Assembly (NCBI GenBank): GCA_002404675.1
Contig: DHKE01000052.1
Coordinates: 8,189 to 47,565, forward strand
DNA: 39,377 bases
Direction of reading: 5' to 3'
Origin: Porphyromonadaceae bacterium UBA4702
GTDB lineage: Bacteria > Bacteroidota > Bacteroidia > Bacteroidales > Muribaculaceae
The notes under the pieces: generated by a model
Database searches by the model: none
Seen by the model: the letters and a program-made list of their open reading frames with translations, nothing else
Told to the model about the DNA's origin: nothing
Part shown: in pieces, positions 1 through 9,126 of the stretch
How the letters are laid out: the number at the start of each line of letters is the position of its first letter
Numbering within the stretch: the first letter of the stretch is position 1
Translations under genes and position numbers: made by a program

Positions 1-2409
1 GACATCAAGAACCTCGGTTACAAGATGGCGTTCCGCGGAGGCCTGTCGTTCAACCTCGGCGACGTGATTATCCCGAAGGAGAAGGAGCAGTATGTCAACG
101 AGGGCTACCAGCAGGTGGAAGAGGTGATGGCTAACTATCAGATGGGTCTCATCACCGGTACGGAGCGTTACAACCAGGTGATTGATATATGGACGCACGT
201 CAACACCCGACTGGCCAACACGCTGATGAAGCAGATGGAGGAAGACCAGCAGGGCTTCAACTCGGTCTACATGATGCTCGATTCGGGCGCACGTGGTTCA
301 AAAGACCAGATCCGCCAGCTGTCCGGTATGCGCGGCCTTATGGCGAAACCGCAGAAGAGCGGCGCAGAGGGCGGCCAGATCATCGAGAACCCGATTCTCG
401 CGAACTTCAAGGAGGGTCTGTCGGTGCTTGAGTACTTCATCTCAACCCACGGCGCCCGCAAGGGTCTTGCCGACACCGCGCTGAAGACCGCAGATGCCGG
501 TTACCTGACACGCCGTCTTGTGGACGTGGCGCATGATGTCATCATCACCGAGGAGGACTGCGGCACACTGCGCGGCCTCGTATGCCGTGAGGTCAAGAAC
601 AACGAGGAGGTAGTCGCCACCCTGAGCGAGCGCATACTCGGCCGTGTGTCAGTGCATGACATCGTTGACCCGTACACCAACGAGCTTATAGTGTCTTCCG
701 GCGAAGAAATCACCGAGGCTATTGCCGACCGCATTGAGAAGTCGGCCATTGAGTCTGTCGAGATACGCTCGGTGCTGACCTGCGAGGCAAAGAAGGGCGT
801 ATGCGCCAAGTGCTACGGCCGCAACCTTTCCAACCACCGCATGGTGCAGAAGGGCGAGGCTGTCGGCGTGATTGCCGCACAGAGTATCGGCGAGCCGGGT
901 ACACAGCTTACCCTGCGTACATTCCACGTCGGCGGTGTCGCTGGCAACGTCGCTGCTGTCAAGGACGTGACTTCGCGCTATGACGGTATCCTCGAAATCG
1001 AGGAGCTCCGCACGGTCAAGGACTCCGAAGGTACAGACATCGTAGTAGGACGTATGGCCGAAATGCGCATCCTCGAGCCCAAGTCGAAGATGGTGCTGAC
1101 CAACGCCAACATCCCTTACGGCTCGAAGCTATTCTTCAAGGACGGCGATACCGTCAAGGACGGCGATATGATTTGCGAATGGGACCCGTTCAATGCTGTC
1201 ATTGTGTCGGAGGAGAGCGGTACAGTGCGCTTCGAGAATGTCGAGGAAGGCGTTACATACCGTGTCGAGGCTGACGATGCCACCGGTCTGCGCGAGAAGA
1301 TCATTATTGAGGCCAAGGACCGTGCAAAAGTGCCTACGGCGCAGCTCGTTGAGGAGAGTACTGGCAAGGTACTGCGTACATACACCCTCCCTGTGGGAGC
1401 GCACCTGCTCATCGACGAGGGCGCGAAAATCGCCCCGGGCGAGGTGTTCGTCAAAATACCGCGTGCTACCGGTAATGCCGGTGACATCACCGGCGGTCTG
1501 CCGCGTGTGACTGAGCTGTTCGAGGCACGCAACCCGTCAAACCCTGCTGTTGTCAGCGAAATCGACGGCGAGGTGACTTTCGGCAAAATCAAGCGAGGCA
1601 ACCGCGAAATCACCGTCACCCCGAAGGTAGGCGAACCCAAGAAATACCTTGTGCCGCTGGCCAAGCAGCTCCTCGTGCAGGAGAACGACTATGTGCGTGC
1701 CGGCACGCCGCTGTCTGACGGCGCTGTCACTCCCGCCGACATCCTCAGCATCAAGGGCCCGACAGCTGTCCAGGAGTATATCGTCAATGAGGTTCAGGAC
1801 GTGTACCGTATGCAGGGCGTGAAGATCAACGACAAGCACTTCGAGGTCATCGTACGCCAGATGATGCGCAAGGTCAACATCATCGATCCGGGAGACACTC
1901 GCTTCCTGGAGCAGCAGGTGGTGGACAAGCGCGACTTCATGGAGGAGAACGACAACATCTGGGGCAAGAAGGTCATCACAGATGCAGGCGACAGCCAGAA
2001 CTACCTGGCCGGACAGATTATCACTGTGCGCAAGCTGCGTGACGAGAACTCGTCGCTGAAACGCCATGACTTGCGTACCATGGTGGTGCGTGACGCGATG
2101 CCCGCGACTTCGGCGCAGATACTTCAGGGTATCACCCGCGCTGCGCTCCAGACTTCGAGCTTCATGTCGGCAGCTTCGTTCCAGGAGACTACCAAGGTGC
2201 TCAACGAGGCTGCTATCAACGGCAAAACCGACACGCTCGAGGGCATGAAGGAGAACGTGATATGCGGACACCTTATCCCTGCGGGTACTGGATTGCGCGA
2301 GTATGACAAGCTCTTCGTGGCAAACTTGAGTGAATATGAGGCTCTCGTGAGCGATGAGGAGAAGGACAAAGAGACAGAAACAGCGGATGCCGCTGTGGAA
2401 ATGAAATGA
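1..2409 (+). CDS. rpoC: DNA-directed RNA polymerase subunit beta' (C-terminal part)
   Basis: This is the catalytic beta' subunit of RNA polymerase, cut by the left window edge. The frame is open from base 1, and about 802 residues of a protein of roughly 1,400 are present. The visible part begins just before the bridge-helix region: [20 protein letters not shown] followed by [20 protein letters not shown] matches the conserved bridge helix. One cysteine in EEDCGTLRG plus three in [17 protein letters not shown] form the second zinc site. [20 protein letters not shown] and the following LRTFHVGG are the trigger-loop region. The C-terminal tail is acidic and ends at TGA. No frameshift is seen. 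It is expected to be the last gene of the ribosomal-protein/rpoBC cluster, and two hairpins follow it. Confidence 0.99.
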   Translation, partial: DIKNLGYKMAFRGGLSFNLGDVIIPKEKEQYVNEGYQQVEEVMANYQMGLITGTERYNQVIDIWTHVNTRLANTLMKQMEEDQQGFNSVYMMLDSGARGSKDQIRQLSGMRGLMAKPQKSGAEGGQIIENPILANFKEGLSVLEYFISTHGARKGLADTALKTADAGYLTRRLVDVAHDVIITEEDCGTLRGLVCREVKNNEEVVATLSERILGRVSVHDIVDPYTNELIVSSGEEITEAIADRIEKSAIESVEIRSVLTCEAKKGVCAKCYGRNLSNHRMVQKGEAVGVIAAQSIGEPGTQLTLRTFHVGGVAGNVAAVKDVTSRYDGILEIEELRTVKDSEGTDIVVGRMAEMRILEPKSKMVLTNANIPYGSKLFFKDGDTVKDGDMICEWDPFNAVIVSEESGTVRFENVEEGVTYRVEADDATGLREKIIIEAKDRAKVPTAQLVEESTGKVLRTYTLPVGAHLLIDEGAKIAPGEVFVKIPRATGNAGDITGGLPRVTELFEARNPSNPAVVSEIDGEVTFGKIKRGNREITVTPKVGEPKKYLVPLAKQLLVQENDYVRAGTPLSDGAVTPADILSIKGPTAVQEYIVNEVQDVYRMQGVKINDKHFEVIVRQMMRKVNIIDPGDTRFLEQQVVDKRDFMEENDNIWGKKVITDAGDSQNYLAGQIITVRKLRDENSSLKRHDLRTMVVRDAMPATSAQILQGITRAALQTSSFMSAASFQETTKVLNEAAINGKTDTLEGMKENVICGHLIPAGTGLREYDKLFVANLSEYEALVSDEEKDKETETADAAVEMK

Positions 2410-2415
2410 GAACTG

Positions 2416-2450
2416 CGCCGGTTCGCCCGTTTGGGTGAGCCGGCGACTTT
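2416..2450 (+). terminator. Hairpin terminator downstream of rpoC
   Basis: A 13-bp stem with two G-U pairs (arms 2416-2428 and 2433-2445) and a four-base loop starts seven bases after the rpoC stop. Only a short T stretch (CTTT, then ATTTTG) follows, so termination may be partial. Confidence 0.6.
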
Positions 2451-2486
2451 ACGAATTTTGTCAGCCATAAGGGTTTAAATGATTTC

Positions 2487-2520
2487 GGAGGGGATGCGGC
2501 ATCGTGTCTCCTCCATTTTT
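2487..2520 (+). terminator. Second hairpin with T-run between rpoC and the M48 gene
   Basis: GGAGG at 2487-2491 pairs with CCTCC at 2510-2514, with an inner GATGC/GCATC pairing, and is followed by ATTTTT. It lies just upstream of the peptidase start, so it may be a backup terminator of the rpoC operon or a leader structure of the next gene. Confidence 0.45.
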
Positions 2521-2528
2521 CAATTGAT

Positions 2529-3332
2529 ATGACAACAGAAAAAAGCGTATACCTTGCCGCAGCGTTGCTGTCGTGCCTGTTGGCTCTCGGCTCGTGCGTG
2601 ATGCGCGACGGCAGCGTGTCGCGGCTGTTCTCGGCAGCCGGCAAGGCGGCGACGGCAGTGACGCTCGATGATGAGGACGTGGCGGAATATGCCCGCGAGT
2701 ACATGGAATACCTCGACGGCGCGAATGATGTGCTGCCCGAGGACAGCCCGTATGCCGAGCGGCTGGCGGCGTTGACCGCCGACCTGAAATCAGTGGGCGG
2801 CATCGGGTTGAATTTCAAAGTCTACCGTGATGACGACCTGAACGCATTCGCGTGTGCCGACGGCAGCGTACGAGTGCTGACAGGGCTGATGGATGCCATG
2901 AGCGACGGTGAGTTGCTCAGCGTGATAGGGCATGAACTGGGGCATCTGGCACACAAGGACTCTAAGGAAACATTCAAGAAAGCATTGCTGGCTTCGGCTG
3001 TGCGTGACGGCATCGGCGCGGCCGGCGGCTTGCTGTCGCAGATGTCCGATTCCGCGCTCGCGGATTTGAGCGAGGCTCTCGTGGCGGCGAAACATTCGCG
3101 CAGCCAGGAGCTGGCGGCAGACGACTTCGCTTACGGTTTCCTGAAGTCAAACGGGTGGAATCCATGGGAAATGGTGAAGGCTTTTGAGAAGATACGCGAT
3201 ATGTCGTGTGATGAGCGTGAAGCGTTGAGCCTTGAGCGGCTGTATGCGTCGCATCCCGACATTTCCGAGCGCATCTTGCGCATCGAGCAGAGGTGCTGCC
3301 GCGACGGCTACAAGCGTCCTGGCGAGAGTTAG
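2529..3332 (+). CDS. M48-family metallopeptidase, predicted lipoprotein
   Basis: This is a predicted zinc endopeptidase of family M48, the group of small periplasmic or outer-membrane-anchored quality-control proteases such as LoiP/BepA (family knowledge). The N-terminus has a lipoprotein signal ending in LGSC with Cys23 as the lipidation site. The zinc-binding HELGH is at about residues 135-139, inside SVIGHELGHLAHKDS. The third ligand is supplied by the downstream QELAADDFAYGFL segment, as usual in M48. The length of 267 residues is normal for a single-domain member. The gene stands alone between the rpoC hairpins and the sigma-factor operon. Its substrates cannot be told from the sequence. 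Confidence 0.9.
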   Translation: MTTEKSVYLAAALLSCLLALGSCVMRDGSVSRLFSAAGKAATAVTLDDEDVAEYAREYMEYLDGANDVLPEDSPYAERLAALTADLKSVGGIGLNFKVYRDDDLNAFACADGSVRVLTGLMDAMSDGELLSVIGHELGHLAHKDSKETFKKALLASAVRDGIGAAGGLLSQMSDSALADLSEALVAAKHSRSQELAADDFAYGFLKSNGWNPWEMVKAFEKIRDMSCDEREALSLERLYASHPDISERILRIEQRCCRDGYKRPGES

Positions 3333-3472
3333 AGCCGGGAAAGCAGCAACTCGTCAAAAAAATCACGCGGCAGTGTCACAAATAGTCCGCCGCCGCGTCA
3401 TCATATCAGAAAGGTAGCCATAACGGTAACGACCAATGAGAACACGAGCCGAAATATCCCGGTCAGAAAGCG

Positions 3473-3970
3473 ATGACAGGAGCTGAGTTCGAGGCACATA
3501 TCCTTCCGTGTCACCGGAAGATGTATGCAACGGCGGTGGTCATCATGGGCGACGGCGACGAGGCATCCGACCTGGTGCAGGAGGCATTTGCCCGTCTGTG
3601 GGAGAAGCGCGGCGAGATACCTGACCCGGAGAACCCGGAAGGGTATTGTGTCACAGTGGTCAAGCGTATGAGCATAGACCGTCTGCGGCGGCGCAAGACC
3701 ATGCCGCAAGTGCCGATAGAGGAGGTTTCGCCTCCTTCCGACACCGCGCCTGAGAGGACGCTGTATGCCGCAGACGAGTTGAAACGCCTGACATCGCTCA
3801 TGGAGCGGCTTCCGGCCTCGCAGCGCGAAGTGCTGCACCTGAGCGCGGTCGCTGGCATGGACAATGCCGAAATCGAGAAGGCTACCGGACTGAGCAGCGT
3901 TAATGTGCGGGCTCTCCTGTCGAGAGGCCGCCGCCAACTGAAAAAACTATTTGAAAAGGAAAACAGATGA
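3473..3970 (+). CDS. ECF-type RNA polymerase sigma factor
   Basis: This is a 165-residue sigma-70 family protein with only regions 2 and 4, the extracytoplasmic-function layout. Region 2 is visible as the segment containing EASDLVQEAFARLWEKRGEI and NPEGYCVTVVKRMSIDRLRR. Region 4 is LPASQREVLHLSAVAGMDNA followed by a helix-turn-helix with NVRALLSRGRRQLKKLFE. The stop codon overlaps the start of the next gene by ATGA, so sigma factor, putative anti-sigma factor and a small exported protein form one operon. No clear TTTG/TAnnTTTG promoter was found in the 140 bases upstream. It may drive its own operon from a non-housekeeping promoter, as ECF factors often do. Confidence 0.93.
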   Translation: MTGAEFEAHILPCHRKMYATAVVIMGDGDEASDLVQEAFARLWEKRGEIPDPENPEGYCVTVVKRMSIDRLRRRKTMPQVPIEEVSPPSDTAPERTLYAADELKRLTSLMERLPASQREVLHLSAVAGMDNAEIEKATGLSSVNVRALLSRGRRQLKKLFEKENR

Positions 3971-4767
3971 ACCGCATCGAGATGGAAAAAGAAATACGCA
4001 AGCTGTTGTCCCTCTATTACGAGGGAGCAGCGACACCCGCAGAGGTGCACCGGCTGCGCATCGGTCTCGAGACGCTTGAGCCGCTCCCCGAAGACCTCGC
4101 GCTCGAACTGGAACTGCTGCGCATGGTTGACGATGCCGCGCCGCTTGCAATGGCGGCGGTGGATGTCCCTGACGGTCTGGAGAAGGAGCTGCGTCTTGAC
4201 ATACATCGCCGCGCTGCTTCCCAACGCCGCCGCGTCTGGCTGCGCTGGTCGGGCATAGGCGTTGCTGCTGCCATGACGGCAGTGCTGATGCTCAACGTGT
4301 TCGGCGGATATGACGACGGCGTAGACCTCTCGCAGCCGCTGCAGACAGCCCAGGCGCTGAAGCAGGATACGGCAGCCGGGCGGCTGGCCGGTGCGAGCGA
4401 GGAGGACACAGCCGGCTATGCAGGCGCAGAGAGCGGCGCGGAAGTTCCGGTCACGGTGAACGGGACGGCATTCCGCAATGTTGTCAGGGCCTCGTCGCTG
4501 AAATCCTCCAATGCTAAGCTTGCGAATGTCGGCAAGGCGGCTCAATACGCCTCATCAATGCCGACCAAGCAGGAGTGCGAGAAGCTCGCGGCAGCCATGA
4601 GCCAAGTGCGCGGAATGGGCGAGGATATGCATGCTGTCTTATCCGCCGCCATTTGCGAGCCGGTGGGCGATGTGGCAGTAAGCCTCGGCGATGTCCGGGC
4701 GCATACGGTCGCCGCAGCAGAGTATGACAATAATGACAATTCATCAACGACAATATTATTACCATGA
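3967..4767 (+). CDS. Putative anti-sigma factor, single-pass membrane protein
   Basis: This is a 266-residue protein with a charged cytoplasmic N-terminus of about 93 residues and one membrane helix at about 94-113 (RWSGIGVAAAMTAVLMLNVF). About 150 residues, rich in Ala, Ser and Glu, follow outside. The position directly after an ECF sigma gene with a 4-base ATGA overlap and the N-in single-helix topology argue for an anti-sigma factor. The N-terminal part lacks an obvious zinc-binding HxxxCxxC motif, so the assignment rests on context and topology. It overlaps the downstream gene by another ATGA. Confidence 0.65.
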   Translation: MNRIEMEKEIRKLLSLYYEGAATPAEVHRLRIGLETLEPLPEDLALELELLRMVDDAAPLAMAAVDVPDGLEKELRLDIHRRAASQRRRVWLRWSGIGVAAAMTAVLMLNVFGGYDDGVDLSQPLQTAQALKQDTAAGRLAGASEEDTAGYAGAESGAEVPVTVNGTAFRNVVRASSLKSSNAKLANVGKAAQYASSMPTKQECEKLAAAMSQVRGMGEDMHAVLSAAICEPVGDVAVSLGDVRAHTVAAAEYDNNDNSSTTILLP

Positions 4768-5219
4768 ATATGAAAAGACTCATCACAGCATTGATGTCCG
4801 TAGTACTCGCAATAGGGTTGGCTGCGGCAAAGGACAACGACCTGTCACGCATGAAGGAGATGAACCCCTCTGTCTATATAGAAGCGGGCGCGCCGATGCT
4901 CAAATCGGGCTTCTATCTGCCAGACCAGAACGTGATATTGCCCAAGGACCTCACCAAACTGCAAATGGTTGTCCTGAACGACGGGGCATACTGGGAAGAG
5001 GGACGAAAGGTGTTCCGCAAGGCGGCGGAGGGGCTGGATGTGGCTCTCTCGATGACTACCAACCGCGCCAACATAGTCATATATGGCAATGCTGACAAAA
5101 ACTATGTATACCACAAGGTGGTGGTAGGCATCGGCGGGCGCGGAAGCCTGGTGTACATCTACATGGAGGGCAACATTACCGGCAGGGATCTGTCAACAAT
5201 GGCCACGATGTGGCAATGA
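4764..5219 (+). CDS. Small exported protein, DUF4252-like
   Basis: This 151-residue protein has a clear Sec signal peptide (MNMKRLITALMSVVLAIGLA followed by AAKDND). Its body ends in a pattern seen in DUF4252 proteins, with a beta-rich stretch and GNITGRDLSTMATMW at the C-terminus. DUF4252 proteins often sit in Bacteroidetes sigma/anti-sigma operons, which fits the ATGA overlap with the preceding gene. The role is unknown; periplasmic sensing or envelope stress is a guess from context. The family assignment is from memory of the pattern and could be wrong. Confidence 0.6.
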   Translation: MNMKRLITALMSVVLAIGLAAAKDNDLSRMKEMNPSVYIEAGAPMLKSGFYLPDQNVILPKDLTKLQMVVLNDGAYWEEGRKVFRKAAEGLDVALSMTTNRANIVIYGNADKNYVYHKVVVGIGGRGSLVYIYMEGNITGRDLSTMATMWQ

Positions 5220-5258
5220 CATGTAAGGCATAGGCTAAGTAGAGAGATAAACTTCATC

Positions 5259-5295
5259 AGGTTGCCGAGGACAGCAGTCCTTTCGGCAACCTTTT
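5259..5295. terminator. Bidirectional terminator between convergent genes
   Basis: Perfect 10-bp arms AGGTTGCCGA (5259-5268) and TCGGCAACCT (5283-5292) enclose a second small stem (GGAC/GTCC). Three further T residues follow on the plus strand. It lies after the sigma operon and before the end of the convergent gene at 5340-5660. Confidence 0.8.
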
Positions 5296-5339
5296 GTGTT
5301 TTCCCTCGGCTGCTATATGCCCGGAGTCTCGCAAGACTG

Positions 5340-5660
5340 CTACATAGGCTCGAAATCGTCCAACTCATCAACAAGCTGGAAGAGCGGTGTGCCGTCAATG
5401 CAGAAATGCTCCAAAACATCGTTGCCGTTCAAGAATCGCTCATACATTGCTGTGAATTTCTCATCAGACAGCCACACGCAGTCTTCGTCCACCATGAAAT
5501 AGTACGCTTTGCCGTGATACGTTATCATAAGGTCGTAACCTAATGCAGCAAAGTCATAGAACAGACATTCCTGTGCGGGAGTGCGGTATCCGTGGTAGAG
5601 GTTGTTCTTGCAGCTGTTTTCTGTAGGCGGAAACTTCGCGTTGTACAGATAGCCGAACAA
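5340..5660 (-). CDS. Hypothetical protein, possibly 5'-damaged
   Basis: This is a protein of about 106 residues that I do not recognise. Its composition is that of a real globular protein, rich in Tyr, Phe, Asp and Glu (for example YDLMITYHGKAYYFMVDEDC). The only start in this frame is a TTG at 5660. Upstream the frame stays open for eight more sensible codons (DDDYIKKD) back to a stop. A different frame upstream reads HDFYGYDIYHE, which would continue smoothly into DDDYIKKD if one base were restored near 5688. The gene may therefore be a frameshifted remnant of a longer one. A TAACTTTG -7-like element sits at 5719-5726 on the minus strand without a good -33 partner. Confidence 0.5.
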   Translation of the reverse strand: MFGYLYNAKFPPTENSCKNNLYHGYRTPAQECLFYDFAALGYDLMITYHGKAYYFMVDEDCVWLSDEKFTAMYERFLNGNDVLEHFCIDGTPLFQLVDELDDFEPM

Positions 5661-5828
5661 ATCCTTCTTTATATAGTCGTCATCTCATGATAGATGTCAT
5701 ATCCATAGAAGTCATGTGCAAAGTTAGCTCATTGTTTTGAAACCTCGTTTTCGCCTCCTGTGTAAAACCAATATAAGGGGGGCAACTGCTTGTGCAGGCG
5801 TGTTCACTTGCGGCAGGAAGGGCTTCGG

Positions 5829-5860
5829 TTTGGGCATTTGGCGGAAAATGCGTATATTTG
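5829..5860 (+). promoter_or_regulatory. Bacteroidetes-type promoter of the TlpA/acyl-CoA synthetase operon
   Basis: The -33 element TTTG (5829-5832) and the -7 element TATATTTG (5853-5860) are separated by exactly 20 bases. The start codon of the thioredoxin-like gene lies 34 bases further on. Confidence 0.75.
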
Positions 5861-5894
5861 CGTGTTGATATGATATTCCAAACCGAAATTTGAC

Positions 5895-6896
5895 ATGAAG
5901 AAACAGATATTCCGTATTGTATCTCTATGCGCGGCGACTGCTCTTGCCATCGCTTCCTGCTCGCGTCAGGAGAACCGAGTGACTGTGGAAATGCCGGACG
6001 TGGCTGACGGCACGGAGCTGGCCGTCGTGACCTACGACGACTCCGTGACGCTGATCAAGGGCGTTTTCGCCGGCGGCAAGGTGTCGCTGGCTGTGCCGGC
6101 TGACGCGGAGGTGCTGACGCAGCTCATGGTGGACGGCCGTGCCAAGGCGTTCTATGTCGCCGAGGGGGGCGAGGCGGCGGTGCGTGCCGGCAGCGAGACT
6201 GCCACCGGCACTCCTGCCAACGACGCTTTCTCGCGCATGGTGCAGCAGATGGACTCCGTTGACAACCTCGACGACCTGGGACTGTACACCGCTTTCGCCC
6301 TTGAGAAATACAATGAGAACAAGGACAACGCGCTGGGCCTCTATGCTGTCAACAGCTGGATACGTTTCGCTGACGCTGATGCCATTGACAGCCTGTTGAA
6401 GGTCGCGCCGCAGTCCATACGCGACTCCAAGCGCAAGGACAAGGGGGTAAAGTCTGCGGCGCTGCGCAAGCAGACCGCCCCGGGCAGCCGTTATGTCGAT
6501 TTCGCGGCTGTGCAGCCTGGCGGCAAGACGGTGCGGCTGAGCGAGATGATAGCTCCGGGCAAGTATGTGCTTGTCGATTTCTGGGCATCGTGGTGCCCGT
6601 ATTGCATCAAGGAGCTGCCGCAGCTGAAGGAACTCAATGACAAGTATGCCTCACGCGGGCTGCAGCTGATAGGTGTGGCGGTGCGCGACGAGGAGGCCGA
6701 CGCCCGCGCCATGGTCGAGAAGAAGCAGATACCATGGGCGGTGATGTACAATGCCAAGCGCATGCCGTATGACATTTACGGCATAGCCGGAATACCGCAC
6801 CATATCCTCATCTCTCCCGACGGCGTGATCGTCTCACGCGGCGAATCGGCCAAGCAGCTTGACGCCCGCCTCGAAAAACTTTTGCCCGCCAAATAA
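5895..6896 (+). CDS. TlpA-type thioredoxin-fold lipoprotein
   Basis: This is a predicted periplasm-facing disulfide oxidoreductase anchored by a lipid. The signal peptide ends in a lipobox (AIASC, Cys22). Residues of about 30-180 form a DUF4369-like N-terminal region of low conservation. From about residue 205 there is an AhpC/TlpA thioredoxin fold, with [20 protein letters not shown] carrying the redox-active WCPYC at about 233-237 and the cis-proline loop at [11 protein letters not shown]. Such proteins are common in Bacteroidetes and reduce or protect thiols of envelope proteins (family knowledge). The next gene starts 12 bases after the stop, so the two are probably co-transcribed from the promoter at 5829-5860. 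Confidence 0.92.
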   Translation: MKKQIFRIVSLCAATALAIASCSRQENRVTVEMPDVADGTELAVVTYDDSVTLIKGVFAGGKVSLAVPADAEVLTQLMVDGRAKAFYVAEGGEAAVRAGSETATGTPANDAFSRMVQQMDSVDNLDDLGLYTAFALEKYNENKDNALGLYAVNSWIRFADADAIDSLLKVAPQSIRDSKRKDKGVKSAALRKQTAPGSRYVDFAAVQPGGKTVRLSEMIAPGKYVLVDFWASWCPYCIKELPQLKELNDKYASRGLQLIGVAVRDEEADARAMVEKKQIPWAVMYNAKRMPYDIYGIAGIPHHILISPDGVIVSRGESAKQLDARLEKLLPAK

Positions 6897-6908
6897 CGCA
6901 CCCTCATC

Positions 6909-8582
6909 ATGGAAGAAATGAAAGCCGATCAGCTGTCGCTGAACCAATACATAGAGAAGTCCATAAAGCGGAACTGGGAGCAGATGGCCCTTTCCGACCT
7001 GGGCGGCATCAACCACCGCTACAAGGATGTGGCGGAACTCATCGAGAAACTGCACATCATGTTTGAGGCCGGCGGGCTGAAGCGCGGCGACCGCATCGCC
7101 ATCTGCGGCAAGAATTCCGCCAACTGGGCTGTCGTGTTCCTCGCGTGCCTGACCGGCGGGTATGTGGCAGTGCCGATACTGCATGAGTTCAAGCCCGAAA
7201 CCATCCACCACCTGGTGGAACACTCTGGCGCAAAGCTGCTGTTTGTCGATGCCGCGATATGGGAAAACCTCGACGAGGGGGCTATGAAGGGGCTTGAGGC
7301 TGCCATATTCATCTCCGAATACGGTGTGCCGTATTGCAACAACAGCCGCCTTGCGGAGGTGCGCAACAGCCTCAACGAGCATTTCGGCCGCAAGTTCCCG
7401 TACTCGTTCACGGCGGACAACGTGTCGTACCACCGCGACAACCCCGATGAGACGGCGGTGATAAACTATACCTCCGGGTCTACCGGCATGTCAAAGGGCG
7501 TGGAGCTGCCTTACCGCTCGCTGTTGAGCAACATCCGCTTCTGCCTCGAGAACCTCGATTTCCTGCACGCCGGCGACGGGATAGTGAACATGCTGCCGCT
7601 GGCGCACATGTACGGCATGGTCATCGAGATGCTGCACCCGCTGTGCCGCGGCTGCCACTGCTATTTCCTGACGCGCCTGCCGTCGCCCAAGGTGATAATG
7701 AACGCCTTCGCGCAGGTTCGGCCGAAACTCATCATCACCGTGCCGCTGATACTCGAGAAGATAATCCGCAACAAGGTCTTCCCCCTGCTTGAGAAGCCGC
7801 TGATGCGCCTGATGCTCAAAGTGCCGTACCTCGACGACCGGCTGCTGTCGAAAATCAAGGATAGCCTGATGCAGGCCTTCGGCGGCGAGGTGCGCCAGAT
7901 CATCATCGGCGGCGCAGCCCTCAATGCTGATGTCGAGAAGTTCCTGCGCCGCATCGAGTTCCCCTATACCGTGGGCTACGGCATGACCGAGTGCGGCCCG
8001 CTCATCTCCTACGCGCCGCCCGAGGTGAACCGCTTCCGCTCCTGCGGACGTGTCGTTGACCGTATGCAGGTGCGCGTGGACTCGCACGACCCGGAGAACG
8101 TACCCGGCGACCTGTGGGTGAAGGGCGACAACGTGATGCGCGGATATTTTCGCAACGAGAGGGCGACCGCCGAGGTGCTGCCGCGTGACGACGGCTGGAT
8201 GAACACCGGCGACCGCGCGGTGATCGACGCTGACGGGTTCATATACATCAAGGGTCGCTCGAAAACCATGATCCTCGGCCCGAGCGGACAGAACATATAC
8301 CCCGAGGAGATAGAGCAGAAGCTGAACAACATGCCCTACGTGAGCGAGTCCCTCATCATCGACGAGGAGGGGAAACTCGTCGCGCTCATCTATCCTGACT
8401 ACCAGAGCGCGTCGGACCAGGGCATCGACTCCGCCGGGCTGGAGCGGGTTATGGAGCAGAACATACGCGCCCTCAACGACGATGTCCCGGCATACTGCCG
8501 CGTGTCGCGCTTCAAGATATTCCTCGAAGAGTTTGAGAAGACCCCCAAGCGTTCCATCAAGCGGTTCCTCTATCAGCCGTGA
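6909..8582 (+). CDS. AMP-binding enzyme, long-chain acyl-CoA synthetase-like
   Basis: This is a 557-residue adenylate-forming enzyme, expected to activate a fatty or related carboxylic acid with ATP and load it on CoA. The A3 P-loop YTSGSTGMSKG is at about 187-197, A5 is GYGMTECGPLISY, A7 is NTGDRAVIDADGFIYIKGR, and the C-terminal catalytic lysine motif A10 is seen as KTPKRSIKRFLY. There is no signal peptide. The length is slightly shorter than classical FadD. No carrier-protein domain is attached. It follows a TlpA-like gene by 12 bases and precedes a GNAT gene. The true substrate cannot be read from the sequence. Confidence 0.9.
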   Translation: MEEMKADQLSLNQYIEKSIKRNWEQMALSDLGGINHRYKDVAELIEKLHIMFEAGGLKRGDRIAICGKNSANWAVVFLACLTGGYVAVPILHEFKPETIHHLVEHSGAKLLFVDAAIWENLDEGAMKGLEAAIFISEYGVPYCNNSRLAEVRNSLNEHFGRKFPYSFTADNVSYHRDNPDETAVINYTSGSTGMSKGVELPYRSLLSNIRFCLENLDFLHAGDGIVNMLPLAHMYGMVIEMLHPLCRGCHCYFLTRLPSPKVIMNAFAQVRPKLIITVPLILEKIIRNKVFPLLEKPLMRLMLKVPYLDDRLLSKIKDSLMQAFGGEVRQIIIGGAALNADVEKFLRRIEFPYTVGYGMTECGPLISYAPPEVNRFRSCGRVVDRMQVRVDSHDPENVPGDLWVKGDNVMRGYFRNERATAEVLPRDDGWMNTGDRAVIDADGFIYIKGRSKTMILGPSGQNIYPEEIEQKLNNMPYVSESLIIDEEGKLVALIYPDYQSASDQGIDSAGLERVMEQNIRALNDDVPAYCRVSRFKIFLEEFEKTPKRSIKRFLYQP

Positions 8583-8608
8583 CGGCGGAGTAACGGATAT
8601 TTCGCGGC

Positions 8609-9103
8609 ATGGAAATGCGCCTTGCTACGCCGGGTGACATCCCCCGGGTAATGGAAATAATGGCTGCCGCACGCCTCTACCAGCGTGCGTGCGGCTTTGT
8701 GCAGTGGGAGGACGGCTACCCGGCCGAGGCTGACATACAACGCGACATCGACAGCGGCGCGGCGCGGGTGTTCGTCGCCGGCGGTGAAATCATGGGGTAT
8801 GCCAGCCTCGCAGTTGGCGATGCCTCGTATGACGAGCATCCCGGCCTGTGGCGATACGCCGGCGAATACGGCGTAATACACCGCCTTGCCCTCGCTCCGC
8901 AGCAGCGCGGCAAGGGGAGGGGAGAGGAACTGTTCTTGCTGATGGAGAATGAATACCGAGACCGGGGCATACGGACAGTGCGTGCAGACACCGGCGCGGC
9001 GAATGTCGTCATGCAACGGCTGCTGACGCGCTGCGGCTACGAGCCGCGCGGACAGTGCGCCTTCACCTGGGGCGACCGCCTCGCCTACGAAAAGCCCCTC
9101 TGA
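8609..9103 (+). CDS. GNAT-family N-acetyltransferase
   Basis: This is a 164-residue cytoplasmic acetyltransferase of the GNAT fold. The acetyl-CoA pyrophosphate-binding motif A is visible as LALAPQQRGKGRGEELFLLM (Q/R-x-x-G-x-G at about 99-105). The following RTVRADTGAANVVMQRLLTR with CGYEPRG is the usual motif B region. The substrate is unknown. It starts 26 bases after the acyl-CoA synthetase gene and is probably the last gene of that operon. Its stop codon lies inside the left arm of a shared terminator. Confidence 0.88.
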   Translation: MEMRLATPGDIPRVMEIMAAARLYQRACGFVQWEDGYPAEADIQRDIDSGAARVFVAGGEIMGYASLAVGDASYDEHPGLWRYAGEYGVIHRLALAPQQRGKGRGEELFLLMENEYRDRGIRTVRADTGAANVVMQRLLTRCGYEPRGQCAFTWGDRLAYEKPL

Positions 9104-9126
9104 CAGCCCCCCGGTTTGGCTGTCAG
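9100..9126. terminator. Shared terminator whose arms contain both convergent stop codons
   Basis: The 9-bp perfect arms CTGACAGCC (9100-9108) and GGCTGTCAG (9118-9126) enclose a 9-base loop. The TGA of the GNAT gene (9101-9103) is in the left arm and the TGA of the minus-strand methyltransferase (9125-9123) is in the right arm. No long T-run follows on either side. Confidence 0.6.

Noticed and set aside
3365..3398. Hairpin after the M48 peptidase gene (ACGCGGC/GCCGCGT)
   Set aside because: A 7-bp stem with a 20-base loop and no T-run is too weak to call a terminator.
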